Below, one piece after another: positions 9,103-18,135 of a stretch of 64,000 bases of DNA; positions within the stretch are counted from its first letter, which is position 1, and every line of letters starts with the position of its first letter. The notes beneath the pieces were generated by a model that was not told the DNA's origin, searched no databases, and was given only the letters and a program-made list of their open reading frames with translations. Position numbers and translations under genes: made by a program. Source of the DNA: Oceanospirillaceae bacterium (GTDB lineage: Bacteria; Pseudomonadota; Gammaproteobacteria; Pseudomonadales; Balneatricaceae); assembly GCA_029938085.1 (NCBI GenBank), contig JAPYOS010000005.1, forward strand, positions 154,677 through 218,676, given 5' to 3'.

Positions 9103-9963
9103 TTATACGCCATGTTCCTGATTATATTGGTTTTTTTTGGTAGAACTCCAAAATTCTAAGCGTTGATCAAGGGGTTGATAGATTTCTACCAATAAAGGGT
9201 AACAAGCCGCCCCATCACTAGAGTGCTCACTACTACAGTCGCCACCGGGGCAGGCCGACAAACAACCTAACAAATCAATTTCTGCAAACATCTCTAAAAA
9301 ATCGCCCGGCCTTACCGGACTGGCCTTCATAAAGTACTGGTGCGTGTCGGGCATAAAACCGGTGCACATAAACACATTAAGCACGTCGTGCACGTGGCTT
9401 TCCGCCTCTTGCAGGGAGATTCTTTTTGCCGCAGCGAGGGCCCGCGTTAGGTTAGAGTGACAACAATAGTGATAATCATCGTTGGATAACAGCTTATGGG
9501 TATAGGGGTCGCAGCGAGTGCCAATCACGTCGTGCACGCTGCCGCCAAATTCGTCCCACCCATACCAATCCAACGTGTCTTTGGTAATAGTGGCCATAGG
9601 CCTCAAATAGGGAAAACTACTCCATAAACGATCACTCCGGCTTACATGCGTGCCATGTAAAGCGCGTGTTTTACCACTGTAAAAGCGTTCATTAAGGTTG
9701 TTTTGGTGCCAAAGGTTAAGATCCCCCACCTGAGAGCCGTCCACACTGACAATACGAAATAAGTGCCCCGCTGGCACCACAAAGGTTTTTGCGTCTCGTG
9801 GTGGCACCAGTACCGATTCCACTAGTTGCGCACCGTCACGCACCTGATCATAGAAATTGGCATCAAAACTGGGCAAGGTCTCGTTGGGGTAACACACCAC
9901 GGGTGCGATATTCTGCCTTGCAGGTGCGTCTTGAGGTGCGGCGTGTTGCGGCGTATATTTCAT
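9103..9963 (-). CDS. DUF1989 (urea carboxylase-associated) family protein
   Basis: A 286-residue cytoplasmic protein of the DUF1989 family, some members of which accompany urea carboxylase. Recognisable parts are the strand GHLFRIVSVDGSQVGDLNLW, a typical family opening, then RLWSSFPYLRPMATIT and the cysteine-rich LLGCLSACPGGDCSS near the C-terminus. No urea carboxylase or allophanate hydrolase gene is nearby; instead it lies 235 bases upstream of the betaine-type transporter on the same strand. The ATG at 9963 is preferred over the longer frame because AAGGA lies eight bases upstream. It is divergent from the DsbA-like gene with a 56-base gap. The reaction is not known for this subgroup. Confidence 0.8.
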   Translation of the reverse strand: MKYTPQHAAPQDAPARQNIAPVVCYPNETLPSFDANFYDQVRDGAQLVESVLVPPRDAKTFVVPAGHLFRIVSVDGSQVGDLNLWHQNNLNERFYSGKTRALHGTHVSRSDRLWSSFPYLRPMATITKDTLDWYGWDEFGGSVHDVIGTRCDPYTHKLLSNDDYHYCCHSNLTRALAAAKRISLQEAESHVHDVLNVFMCTGFMPDTHQYFMKASPVRPGDFLEMFAEIDLLGCLSACPGGDCSSEHSSDGAACYPLLVEIYQPLDQRLEFWSSTKKNQYNQEHGV

Positions 9964-10019
9964 GTCATAGATCCTTTGAGTTATTTCTACAGTCAACAGG
10001 CATAAAACGAGACTCTAAC

Positions 10020-10667
10020 ATGGCCACTGATAATGTCATCCTATATTACATCCACGACCCCATGTGCAGTTGGTGTTGGGGGTTTCGACCGGTATGGCAA
10101 CAACTGCAACAACACTTGAGCAGTAGGGTGGAGATCACCTATCTGGTAGGTGGATTAGCCGCCGATACAGACCAACCAATGCCCATAAGTATGCAACAGT
10201 CCCTCGCCGCCACATGGCAGCGTATTCAGCAGCACATACCAGGCACGCAATTTAACTATGAATTTTGGAACCCTAGCAGCAACACCCAACCTAGGCGCGC
10301 CACCTACCCTGCATGCCGCGCCGTACTCGCCGCCAAAGCGCAACAACCAAGCTCTGAACAAGCCATGATTGAGGCCATCCAACAGGCCTATTATTTACAA
10401 ACCAAAAACCCCGCTAACCTAGATGCACTGACAGCAGTGGCAGAAACCATTGACCTGCAACCAGATCAATTTCTACAAGACATCACTAGCTCAGCCATTG
10501 AACAAGAGTTCCAGCGCCAGTTAGCACAGGCTCGGCAACTATCTAACCAAGGGTTTCCTAGTTTAGTACTCAAACACGGCAACAGCCACCACGCTATCCC
10601 CCTTGATTACAACAACAGCCAAACCATGAAACAGGCTATCCTTACCATCATTAACCCACAACAGTAG
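10020..10667 (+). CDS. DsbA-family thioredoxin-fold protein (FrnE/HCCA isomerase-like)
   Basis: A 215-residue protein with a CSWC active-site motif at residues 16-19 in the context HDPMCSWCWGF and a late cis-proline region (QGFPSLVL). There is no signal peptide, so it should be cytoplasmic, unlike true DsbA. It resembles the FrnE and 2-hydroxychromene-2-carboxylate isomerase-like branch. The ATG at 10020 is used because the longer open frame runs back into the divergent gene. It is 8 bases upstream of the flavoprotein gene and shares its operon, so it could protect or repair that iron-sulfur flavoenzyme; that role is inference. Confidence 0.85.
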   Translation: MATDNVILYYIHDPMCSWCWGFRPVWQQLQQHLSSRVEITYLVGGLAADTDQPMPISMQQSLAATWQRIQQHIPGTQFNYEFWNPSSNTQPRRATYPACRAVLAAKAQQPSSEQAMIEAIQQAYYLQTKNPANLDALTAVAETIDLQPDQFLQDITSSAIEQEFQRQLAQARQLSNQGFPSLVLKHGNSHHAIPLDYNNSQTMKQAILTIINPQQ

Positions 10668-10675
10668 CGGCAACC

Positions 10676-12634
10676 ATGAGTCAGAACACTAACCCAAGCC
10701 TCTTCTCTACTATCACCATAGGTAATACACAGCTAAAAAACCGCATTGTGTCCACTGGCCACGACACCTGCTTGCCTACCGATAACCTAGTCAATGAGGC
10801 GCTCATTGCATACCATGAAGCTAGGGCCAAAGGCGGCTGCGGCTTAATTGTATTGCAAGTGTCTGGGGTCCATGAAACAGCCCGTTACACCTCGCATTTA
10901 TTAATGGCTACGAACGACCGATGTATAGAAGGTTACCGCCGTTTAGCGACGACGTGCCATGGTTACGGCACACGTGTTGTAGGTCAGTTATTCCACCCAG
11001 GCCGAGAAATCATGGAAACCGCCGACGGCCTACAAGCCGTCGCCTACTCAGCCTCTGCAGTACCGTCGGAACGTTTTCATCAAATGCCTAGAGCCATGAG
11101 CATAGCCTTAGTACAGGAAGTGATTGAAGGGTATGCCAATGCCGCAGGCCGCATGTACCAAGCGGGTTTGGACGGCGTCGAAATTGTTGCCAGCCATGGG
11201 TATCTTCCAGCTCAATTTCTCAGCTCTAGCGTCAACTTAAGAACCGACAAATATGGCCAAAACAAACTTCTTTTTTTAACCGAAATACTAACCGCGGTGC
11301 GCCGCCGCACCAGCCATGATTTTATGATAGGCCTACGGTTATCTGAGCACGAAAAAGACCCCAGCGGCCTACAAACCCAACAAGTATTAGCTGCCGCATT
11401 GGCACTCGAACAGCAGCTCGATTACATAAGCATCACCGCTGGCACTTCAAATACCAGTGGTGGCGCCATTCATATCGTGCCGCCCATGACCACCGAACAT
11501 GCTTACCTTGCCAGCGCAGCCGCTAACTTCAAACAAAAACTCAACATACCAGTGATGGTGGCAGGGCGTATTAACCAGCCCCAAGAAGCACAACACATCA
11601 TCGCGTCAGGCCAAGCCGACTTATGTGGCATGACTCGCGCTCTAATCTGCGACCCAAACATGCCCAACAAAGCGCAACAGGCGGATTACGACAATATCCG
11701 CGCTTGTATTGGCTGCAATCAGGCCTGCATCGGCCACTTTCATAAAGGCCTACCCATCTCTTGTATTCAACACCCAGAAACAGGCAGAGAACTCACCTTC
11801 AGCAACAAAGCCACTGCCCACCAAGCTCAACGCATTATGGTGATTGGCGGCGGACCGGCAGGCATGAAAGCCGCACTCACAGCGGCTCAGCGTGGCCACA
11901 AGGTCAGTCTTTATGAAGCCAGCGCACAACTGGGGGGCCAGGCTTTATTAGCGCAGTTAATCCCTGGCCGATCCGAGTTTGGTGGTTTGGTTCAAAACTT
12001 AACTCAAGAACTGTCTCAATGGGATATCCACATCCACCTTAATACTCCGGTGGACAAAGCGTTAGTGGAACAACAAAATCCGGATGCAGTGGTGATGGCA
12101 ACAGGTGCAACACCATACTGGCCCGACTTTGAACGCCATGGATCCATGCAAGTTTTGGACGCATGGCAAGTTTTACAAGACCACACCGGCAATAGCACTA
12201 ACGCAGGCAAGTCTGTGGTTATTGCCGACTGGCGTGGCGACTGGATTGGTATGGGTATTGCAGAAAAACTCGCCCTGCAAGGCAGCAAAGTGACGTTGGC
12301 AGTGAACGGCCTATGTGCGGGTGAAATGTTACAATCTTATGTGCGCGACACAAGCGCCGGGCGCTTACATCGCCTAGCAGTGTCCATAGTACCCTATGCC
12401 AGACTTTTCGGCTGCGACGACGACACGGTTTATATGCAACACAGCGTCACTGATGAAGTCATCATGTTTGAACAAGTCGACACCTTGGTGCTCAGCCTTG
12501 GTCATCAACGCGCCGATCAATTGGCGCCCGCATTAGAAGGGCTAGCGCCTATTTACACCATCGGCGACTGCCTCGCTCCCCGAACCGCAGAAGAGGCCAT
12601 CTTAGAAGGTCTACAGGTGGGTTTCGAGCTATAA
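10676..12634 (+). CDS. Old-yellow-enzyme/FAD NADH:flavin oxidoreductase (2,4-dienoyl-CoA reductase or amine demethylase type)
   Basis: A 652-residue three-part enzyme. Residues 1-340 are an FMN-binding TIM barrel of the OYE type (KNRIVSTGHDT, VGQLFHPGRE, CGMTRALICDP). A 4Fe-4S cluster motif CIGCNQAC followed by a further cysteine lies at about 343-362. From about 385 there is an FAD/NAD(P) module with VIGGGPAGMKAA and ATGATPYWP. This layout is shared by 2,4-dienoyl-CoA reductase FadH, trimethylamine and dimethylamine dehydrogenases and the demethylases of dimethylglycine and N-methylproline catabolism. The neighbouring betaine transporter favours a demethylase, but the substrate is not proven. 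Confidence 0.85.
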   Translation: MSQNTNPSLFSTITIGNTQLKNRIVSTGHDTCLPTDNLVNEALIAYHEARAKGGCGLIVLQVSGVHETARYTSHLLMATNDRCIEGYRRLATTCHGYGTRVVGQLFHPGREIMETADGLQAVAYSASAVPSERFHQMPRAMSIALVQEVIEGYANAAGRMYQAGLDGVEIVASHGYLPAQFLSSSVNLRTDKYGQNKLLFLTEILTAVRRRTSHDFMIGLRLSEHEKDPSGLQTQQVLAAALALEQQLDYISITAGTSNTSGGAIHIVPPMTTEHAYLASAAANFKQKLNIPVMVAGRINQPQEAQHIIASGQADLCGMTRALICDPNMPNKAQQADYDNIRACIGCNQACIGHFHKGLPISCIQHPETGRELTFSNKATAHQAQRIMVIGGGPAGMKAALTAAQRGHKVSLYEASAQLGGQALLAQLIPGRSEFGGLVQNLTQELSQWDIHIHLNTPVDKALVEQQNPDAVVMATGATPYWPDFERHGSMQVLDAWQVLQDHTGNSTNAGKSVVIADWRGDWIGMGIAEKLALQGSKVTLAVNGLCAGEMLQSYVRDTSAGRLHRLAVSIVPYARLFGCDDDTVYMQHSVTDEVIMFEQVDTLVLSLGHQRADQLAPALEGLAPIYTIGDCLAPRTAEEAILEGLQVGFEL

Positions 12635-12707
12635 CTCTACCGTCATTTCTGCGTAACTTAATGCCATTGCGGCGCTACCTCGCGTCATTCTGGCTCTACC
12701 CAACGTC

Positions 12708-12794
12708 ATTCCGGCGTAGGCCGGAATCTAGAGATCCTGACCTACGTCAGGACGACATCCGACACAGTCTTCGCGAGCGCAGCGTGGCGATCCA
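12708..12794. repeat. Composite dispersed palindromic repeat, copy 1
   Basis: Three modules follow each other: a hairpin of ATTCCGGC with GCCGGAAT arms (12708-12727), a hairpin TCCTGAC/GTCAGGA (12735-12752), and a GCGAGCGC...GGCGATCCA block (12773-12794). The second and third modules recur at 14613-14648, and the third resembles 42805-42826. Such repeats occur in intergenic space of many gammaproteobacteria. The region 12635-12815 holds no gene I can support. Confidence 0.75.
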
Positions 12795-12815
12795 CGGCTC
12801 AAACATCCAGGGTGA

Positions 12816-13145
12816 TCACTTCATCAACGAAGCGCCGGTTTCTTGACGAATAATTTGGTCATCTTCAATCATCTGCACGCTAAGCAAGGATTCCCGTGAT
12901 CCATCCTGAAATCGTATTACCGAATGTTCAGCCAGGATATCGTCATTTTCGTAGATACAACGATGCATCAACATTTTGAAACGCTCATCTACAAACATGG
13001 CCTCCATAAGTATCGTGTATTCAGCCTTGTTCAAGCTAGTACCAGACTGATGCCGAATAAACTCAAAATCCTCGTGATACAACGACATTAGGGCATCAAT
13101 GTCCCTATCTTCAACAGCTTTTTTAACCGCTCTGAACAATTTCAT
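12816..13145 (-). CDS. NTF2-like (SnoaL-type) fold protein
   Basis: A 109-residue protein with the layout of the NTF2-like superfamily: an opening helix (FRAVKKAVEDRDIDALMSLY), the aromatic pair HEDFEFI, then curved-sheet strands. The start at ATG 13145 is chosen because GGAAGG lies just upstream. Members can be enzymes, binding proteins or subunits, so no function is given. It is a single gene between the repeat block and the MFS gene. Confidence 0.65.
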   Translation of the reverse strand: MKLFRAVKKAVEDRDIDALMSLYHEDFEFIRHQSGTSLNKAEYTILMEAMFVDERFKMLMHRCIYENDDILAEHSVIRFQDGSRESLLSVQMIEDDQIIRQETGASLMK

Positions 13146-13323
13146 AACACCTTCCTCAGCAATGGCTTTCAACACAATAAGGACCTATAGCATGCGCTCG
13201 AATGGCGTTAAAATCTACTACAAAAACTGTTCTGACTTTATGAAATTTGAGTATATTTTATTGACTTCGACCATGCTAACTCAAGCAATGTTCATGTCCC
13301 AACGCATTTAAAATGGGGCTTAT

Positions 13324-14499
13324 CTATGCATCAAAATTATGTCGATGGCTCTCTGACAATAGAATCATCGCTAGGATCGAAACCAAACCAAAACAAGCCG
13401 CCGCCAATAAAGCCAATTGGTAGTCGGTACTGAGATCGAAAAGAAAACCAGCGAGCCATGGCCCAAGTAGCCCAGCGCATCCCCATGCGGTAAATACGCG
13501 GCCATAAATTTTAGCAATGTCCTTAACGTGAAATAGTTTTGCAATGGCCGCAGGGTATGCAGCAATGGTGCCACCATAGGCAAAGCCAATGACACTTAAG
13601 CTAATAAATAGCCCACCCTCTTTGCCAAACATAACCAAGCTAATAAGGGCGCCCGTAGTGATAACGGCCAGCACAGCCAACAACCCACCCGGCCGTATTT
13701 TATCCACCAGACGGCCGCCAACTAAACTGCCGAGCAGGTTACAAAAGGCAATCACCATCGGCGCAATCCAAGGCGAAGTCCCCGGCTGCAACCAGGCTGC
13801 AACCCCAGCAGAATGGCCAATCACCATAAGGCCAGCCAATACACCGCCAAAGTAGCCAACCCACAATAGCAGTTGGCTACGATGAGAAGCCGATGTGCTT
13901 ACATCACCCTGTTGATCCGTGCGAAATGTTGCCCCAACTCGCGTGAGAATCACTCGACTTAACAGGCCAACGACCAGTAACGCCACCGCCAATGCGATCA
14001 TTACCGCGCTAAAATCAAGGCTTTCCAATATGAAATTAAACAGAGTGGGGGAGATGACCGCCCCTAAAGCGTAGGCCGCTGTAACAATACCCATGGAAAA
14101 ACCTTCTCGTCCTGGGTAAGCCTGAGCAGCAAGTTGTAATCCAAAGCCGTAACCCAGCCCATTAGCTACACCAAACAGAACCCCGTAACCAAACCACACA
14201 ACCCAAAGAGAACTCGCCATGCCAGCAACAACGGCGCCTACGGCAGCTAACGAACACGTGGCCATAAGAAAAGTGGCTGGAGATACCTTGCCATAAAACA
14301 AATGGCCAAGTAATACGGCAATAGATAACGACACCAAAGCAAGAGAATACGTGAGCGAGACAGCGGAGCGCGTGGCGACAAACAGTGTTTCAAGCGGCAC
14401 CAATAGGATAGAAAATGCATGGATAGAACCAAGCACGGTAGACACCATTGCGGCTGCTAAAAGAACCTTTGAGCTTTGACTAAAGTTAGGGTAAGTCAC
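13324..14499 (-). CDS. MFS transporter, OFA-like
   Basis: A 391-residue major facilitator with about 12 hydrophobic segments. The N-terminal half contains GSIHAFSILLVPLE and a conserved YGFGLQLAAQAYPGREG stretch, and the second half SLVGGRLVDKIRPGG, the MFS loop motif repeated. The pattern resembles monocarboxylate/oxalate-formate type carriers. It starts at a GTG with GGGAT upstream. Substrate unknown. No partner gene is adjacent. Confidence 0.8.
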   Translation of the reverse strand: MTYPNFSQSSKVLLAAAMVSTVLGSIHAFSILLVPLETLFVATRSAVSLTYSLALVSLSIAVLLGHLFYGKVSPATFLMATCSLAAVGAVVAGMASSLWVVWFGYGVLFGVANGLGYGFGLQLAAQAYPGREGFSMGIVTAAYALGAVISPTLFNFILESLDFSAVMIALAVALLVVGLLSRVILTRVGATFRTDQQGDVSTSASHRSQLLLWVGYFGGVLAGLMVIGHSAGVAAWLQPGTSPWIAPMVIAFCNLLGSLVGGRLVDKIRPGGLLAVLAVITTGALISLVMFGKEGGLFISLSVIGFAYGGTIAAYPAAIAKLFHVKDIAKIYGRVFTAWGCAGLLGPWLAGFLFDLSTDYQLALLAAACFGLVSILAMILLSESHRHNFDA

Positions 14500-14612
14500 G
14501 CAATGATCCCATCATTGACTAAAGTTCTGCATTATAGACAGAACTTTGTTACTTGGGATATAACCCAGTTACCTTATGTGCTTAGGGTGCCTTAGTGATA
14601 CGCGTATAGGTA

Positions 14613-14648
14613 AGCGTGGCGATCCAGAGATCCTGACCTGCGTCAGGA
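14613..14648. repeat. Dispersed palindromic repeat, copy 2
   Basis: An AGCGTGGCGATCCA block (14613-14626) runs directly into AGAGATCCTGACC-TGCG-TCAGGA (14626-14648). Both modules occur at 12730-12794 with the order reversed and one base change. It lies just downstream of tRNA-Arg. Confidence 0.7.
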
Positions 14649-14676
14649 TGACAGTGTGGCTTGATAAAGGAGAAAA

Positions 14677-14753
14677 TGGCGCGCCCGAGAGGATTCGAAC
14701 CTCTGACCGCTCGGTTCGTAGCCGAGTACTCTATCCAGCTGAGCTACGGGCGC
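14677..14753 (-). tRNA. tRNA-Arg (anticodon ACG)
   Basis: A 77-base tRNA on the minus strand. The acceptor stem GCGCCCG (14747-14753) pairs with CGGGCGC (14681-14687); the discriminator is G and CCA is encoded. The anticodon loop CTACGAA sits in a CTCGG/CCGAG stem, giving anticodon ACG, and the T loop GGTTCGAATCC is intact. The gap from 14754 to 14994 holds no other gene I can see. Confidence 0.97.
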
Positions 14754-14994
14754 GCTATACCTTCTAAACAAAATCGGCGAGTGCCGTAGAAGGGAGGCGC
14801 ATTGTAACGGCAGTAAAATATTAATTCAACCGTTGAGGCTTGATTAATCACAATAAATTCATTTATTTGAATTTATGACGCTAACTCAAGTCTCAAAAAA
14901 CCAGCAACTATTTGCCGCCTAAACTACCTGTTAACACCGCTCTAATGGTATTATGTGGACCGATTTTATTTCTAGCATTAATTCACTGGCCGCC

Positions 14995-17586
14995 ATGAAC
15001 GAACAATACTACGCACAAGACATCGAACCGCAGATTCAAGCATTTTGGGAAGACAACAACAGCTTTGTTGCCACCGACAAGCCAGACCAAGAAAAGTACT
15101 ACTGCCTGTCTATGTTCCCATACCCAAGTGGACGACTACACATGGGCCATGTGCGTAACTACACTATCGGCGACGTAATTTCTCGCTTCCAGCGCATGAA
15201 AGGTAAAAACGTGTTGCAACCCATGGGTTGGGATGCGTTTGGCCTGCCCGCAGAGAATGCGGCTATGAAAAATAATGTACCACCGGCCCAGTGGACTCAC
15301 GAGAACATTGCCTACATGCGCGACCAGCTCAAGCGCATGGGTTTTGGTTACGATTGGAGCCGAGAATTGGCTACCTGTGAACCGTCTTATTATCGCTGGG
15401 AACAGTGGTTTTTTACCAAGCTACTCAACAAAGGCTTGGTTTACAAAAAGAATGCCGTGGTTAACTGGGACCCCGTTGACCAAACCGTATTGGCTAACGA
15501 GCAGGTCATTGACGGCCGCGGCTGGCGCTCTGGCGCTTTAGTAGAGCGCAAAGAAATCCCACAGTGGTTCCTTAAGATCACCGACTACGCCGACCAGTTA
15601 CTTGACGACCTTGACCAATTAGACGATTGGCCCGAACAAGTACGTACCATGCAGCGTAATTGGATCGGCCGCTCTCAGGGTGTTGAGTTGAGTTTTGAAG
15701 TAGCCGAATACGGTGCCTTAGAAGTTTTTACCACGCGCCCAGATACCTTAATGGGAGTCACTTACGTCGCGGTTGCACCACAACATCCGTTGGCATTAAA
15801 GGCTGCACTGACCAACCCAGCCATGGGTGAGTTCATCGATAGCTGCAAAAACATGAAAGTGGCCGAAGCGGATATGGCCACCATGGAAAAGTTAGGCATG
15901 GACACTGGCTTTAGCGCCATTCACCCTCTTACCGGCCAACCTGTACCCGTGTGGACTGCCAACTTTGTATTGATGGATTATGGTTCAGGTGCGGTGATGT
16001 CGGTCCCCGGACACGACCAGCGCGACTGGGAATTTGCCACTAAGTACGGCCTTAACATCCAACAAGTGATTCGCCCCGCCGACGAGTCTATTGAAGTGGA
16101 CGTGAGTAAAGCAGCCTATACCGACAAAGGTTTGTTAGTTAACTCTGGCGCCTTTGACGAGATGGAATTTCAACTGGCTTTTGACTCCATTGCCGCCGAG
16201 CTAGATCAGCAAGGCAAGGGCAAAGTAACCACGAACTATCGCTTGCGCGACTGGGGCGTTTCACGCCAACGTTATTGGGGAGCGCCTATTCCAGTCATCA
16301 ACTGCAACACCTGTGGCGCGGTACCCGTGCCTGAAGACCAGCTGCCTGTGGTATTGCCTACCGATGTTGAGTTTGATGGCAGTGGTTCGCCTATTAAAAA
16401 GATGGCGTCGTTCATTAATACCAGCTGCCCTAAGTGTGGTGACGCAGCCGAACGTGAAACCGACACCTTCGACACCTTTATGGAGTCGTCTTGGTATTAC
16501 GCGCGTTTTACTAGCGCTAACCACAATGACAGCATGTTAGCGCCAGGTTCTGCTGATTATTGGGCCCCAGTGGATCAATACGTTGGCGGTATTGAGCATG
16601 CTATTTTGCACCTACTTTACTCTCGCTTCTTCCATAAGTTAATGCGTGATATGGGTTTAGTCTCTTCTGACGAACCCTTTAAAAAGCTACTTTGCCAAGG
16701 CATGGTCCTAGCCCATACATATTACCAAGAAGACGCCAAAGGCGGCCAGGATTGGATTTCACCGCTAGACGTAGACCCTATCATTGACGACAAGAGCCGC
16801 ATTACCGGCGCCATTAAAAAGTCGGATGGTTCAGCAGTTCTGTACGACGGCATGGGTAAAATGTCTAAGTCGAAAAACAACGGCATCGACCCACAAACCA
16901 TGATTGACCAGTATGGTGCAGATGCTGTGCGCTTATTCACCATGTTTGCTGCGCCACCTGAGCAGTCATTGGAGTGGTCCGACGCGGGCCTTGAAGGCTC
17001 ACAACGGTTTATTAAACGTTTCTGGAGACAAGTACAGCAACACTTAGCTGGGCCAGTTGCGCCGGCCTTAGATGTGGCTAAGCTCAACCAAAAGCAACAG
17101 GACATGCGTCGTAAAACCCATGCGACCATTGAAAAGGTGAGTGACGATATCGATCGCCGCAACACCTTTAACACCGCCATTGCAGCCATTATGGAACTCA
17201 GCAATGCCATCTCAAAGTTTGATGATAGTTCGGAGCAGGGTTTAGCCGTACGCGCCGAGAGCCTACGCACATCTGTATTGTTACTGTCGCCATTTACACC
17301 GCACCTGTGTCATAGTCTATGGCAAGCCTTTGAAGGCACCGATGATATTTTGCAAACCCCATGGCCAGAGGTAGATGCCCAGGCGTTGGTAAAATCCAAT
17401 ATCGATATGATGATTCAGGTGAACGGCAAGTTGCGTAGCAAAATTAGCATCGATGCCAACACCGACCGCGACACCATTCAGCAGTTGGCCTTGGCCGACG
17501 ACAAAGTGCAAAGCTTTATTACCGACAAAGCGGTACGTAAGGTCATTGTTGTGCCTAACAAACTAGTTAACATTGTGGTTAGCTAA
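14995..17586 (+). CDS. leuS: Leucyl-tRNA synthetase
   Basis: An 863-residue class I aminoacyl-tRNA synthetase that charges tRNA-Leu. The HIGH-type signature reads HMGH at residues 49-52, and KMSKS is at 622-626. The editing domain (about 220-415) shows [16 protein letters not shown] and [16 protein letters not shown] elements (here [11 protein letters not shown]). A zinc-ribbon-like [10 protein letters not shown] and CPKCGD lie in the insertion before KMSKS. The ATG at 14995 gives the usual length and MNEQY start; an upstream ATG would add 14 residues. It is followed 13 bases on by lptE, as in many gammaproteobacteria. Confidence 0.98.
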   Translation: MNEQYYAQDIEPQIQAFWEDNNSFVATDKPDQEKYYCLSMFPYPSGRLHMGHVRNYTIGDVISRFQRMKGKNVLQPMGWDAFGLPAENAAMKNNVPPAQWTHENIAYMRDQLKRMGFGYDWSRELATCEPSYYRWEQWFFTKLLNKGLVYKKNAVVNWDPVDQTVLANEQVIDGRGWRSGALVERKEIPQWFLKITDYADQLLDDLDQLDDWPEQVRTMQRNWIGRSQGVELSFEVAEYGALEVFTTRPDTLMGVTYVAVAPQHPLALKAALTNPAMGEFIDSCKNMKVAEADMATMEKLGMDTGFSAIHPLTGQPVPVWTANFVLMDYGSGAVMSVPGHDQRDWEFATKYGLNIQQVIRPADESIEVDVSKAAYTDKGLLVNSGAFDEMEFQLAFDSIAAELDQQGKGKVTTNYRLRDWGVSRQRYWGAPIPVINCNTCGAVPVPEDQLPVVLPTDVEFDGSGSPIKKMASFINTSCPKCGDAAERETDTFDTFMESSWYYARFTSANHNDSMLAPGSADYWAPVDQYVGGIEHAILHLLYSRFFHKLMRDMGLVSSDEPFKKLLCQGMVLAHTYYQEDAKGGQDWISPLDVDPIIDDKSRITGAIKKSDGSAVLYDGMGKMSKSKNNGIDPQTMIDQYGADAVRLFTMFAAPPEQSLEWSDAGLEGSQRFIKRFWRQVQQHLAGPVAPALDVAKLNQKQQDMRRKTHATIEKVSDDIDRRNTFNTAIAAIMELSNAISKFDDSSEQGLAVRAESLRTSVLLLSPFTPHLCHSLWQAFEGTDDILQTPWPEVDAQALVKSNIDMMIQVNGKLRSKISIDANTDRDTIQQLALADDKVQSFITDKAVRKVIVVPNKLVNIVVS

Positions 17587-17599
17587 GCGAGCCGTATAA

Positions 17600-18130
17600 A
17601 TGAAAACCATAGCCTCTCAGTTTATTTCTAAACTAACCTTTAAGTTAGCCTTGGTGTGTATTAGTGTACTGCTGGGCAGTTGTGGTTTTCACCTGCAAGG
17701 ACAGAGCCAAGCGGCCTACCCCGCTACGCTAAGTTTGTACTCTAACGACACCCAGCTAAGCGCCCAAGTGGCTGCCTTATTAGCGCAACAACAAGTTGAG
17801 ATTGAGTCAGTTGAGGCGCTCAATACGCAGCCGTTATTGCGACCTCAACTGAGCTTAACTCAGACACTACAAAACCGCGCCGAGCTTATTTTGGATCAAA
17901 ATGGTGACGTTACCGTATGGCGCTACACTTTGACCACGCACTACCTGTATCAAACCGCTGACAATGCCGACCAAGCATACATCTCAGGCTTGCCATTGTC
18001 CGTGAGTACAGATGTTGACTTGAGCGGTGGCCAAGCAACGGTTAACCAACGCATCGAGGCCGACAGTTGGGATTTGCTGTACCGCCAACTCGCTAGCCGT
18101 GTAATGCGTCAGCTTAGCCGCCAACAATAA
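17600..18130 (+). CDS. lptE: LPS assembly lipoprotein LptE
   Basis: A 176-residue outer-membrane lipoprotein that plugs the LptD barrel and helps insert lipopolysaccharide. A signal peptide ends in the lipobox LLGSC at about residue 28, followed by GFHLQG, the usual start of mature LptE. The rest is beta-rich with low conservation, as expected. Position between leuS and holA is the conserved genomic place for lptE. Confidence 0.93.
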   Translation: MKTIASQFISKLTFKLALVCISVLLGSCGFHLQGQSQAAYPATLSLYSNDTQLSAQVAALLAQQQVEIESVEALNTQPLLRPQLSLTQTLQNRAELILDQNGDVTVWRYTLTTHYLYQTADNADQAYISGLPLSVSTDVDLSGGQATVNQRIEADSWDLLYRQLASRVMRQLSRQQ

Positions 18131-18135
18131 CCGCC

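Noticed and set aside
9789..10019. N-terminal extension of the DsbA-like gene
   Set aside because: It is antisense to the start of the DUF1989 gene, and the CSWC fold begins normally at ATG 10020.
12661..12846. A 61-codon plus-strand open frame
   Set aside because: It consists largely of the palindromic repeat block, and its translation is arginine/serine-rich without any family pattern.
14677..14753. A genomic-island attachment site at tRNA-Arg
   Set aside because: No integrase gene or duplicated tRNA 3' end is seen nearby; the adjacent repeats are of the dispersed palindromic kind.
14576..14767. A 63-codon plus-strand open frame
   Set aside because: It runs through the repeat and antisense to tRNA-Arg; such frames are a frequent false call.
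16722..17270. A 182-codon minus-strand frame inside leuS
   Set aside because: It overlaps the KMSKS and anticodon-binding region of leuS and looks like a codon-bias shadow.
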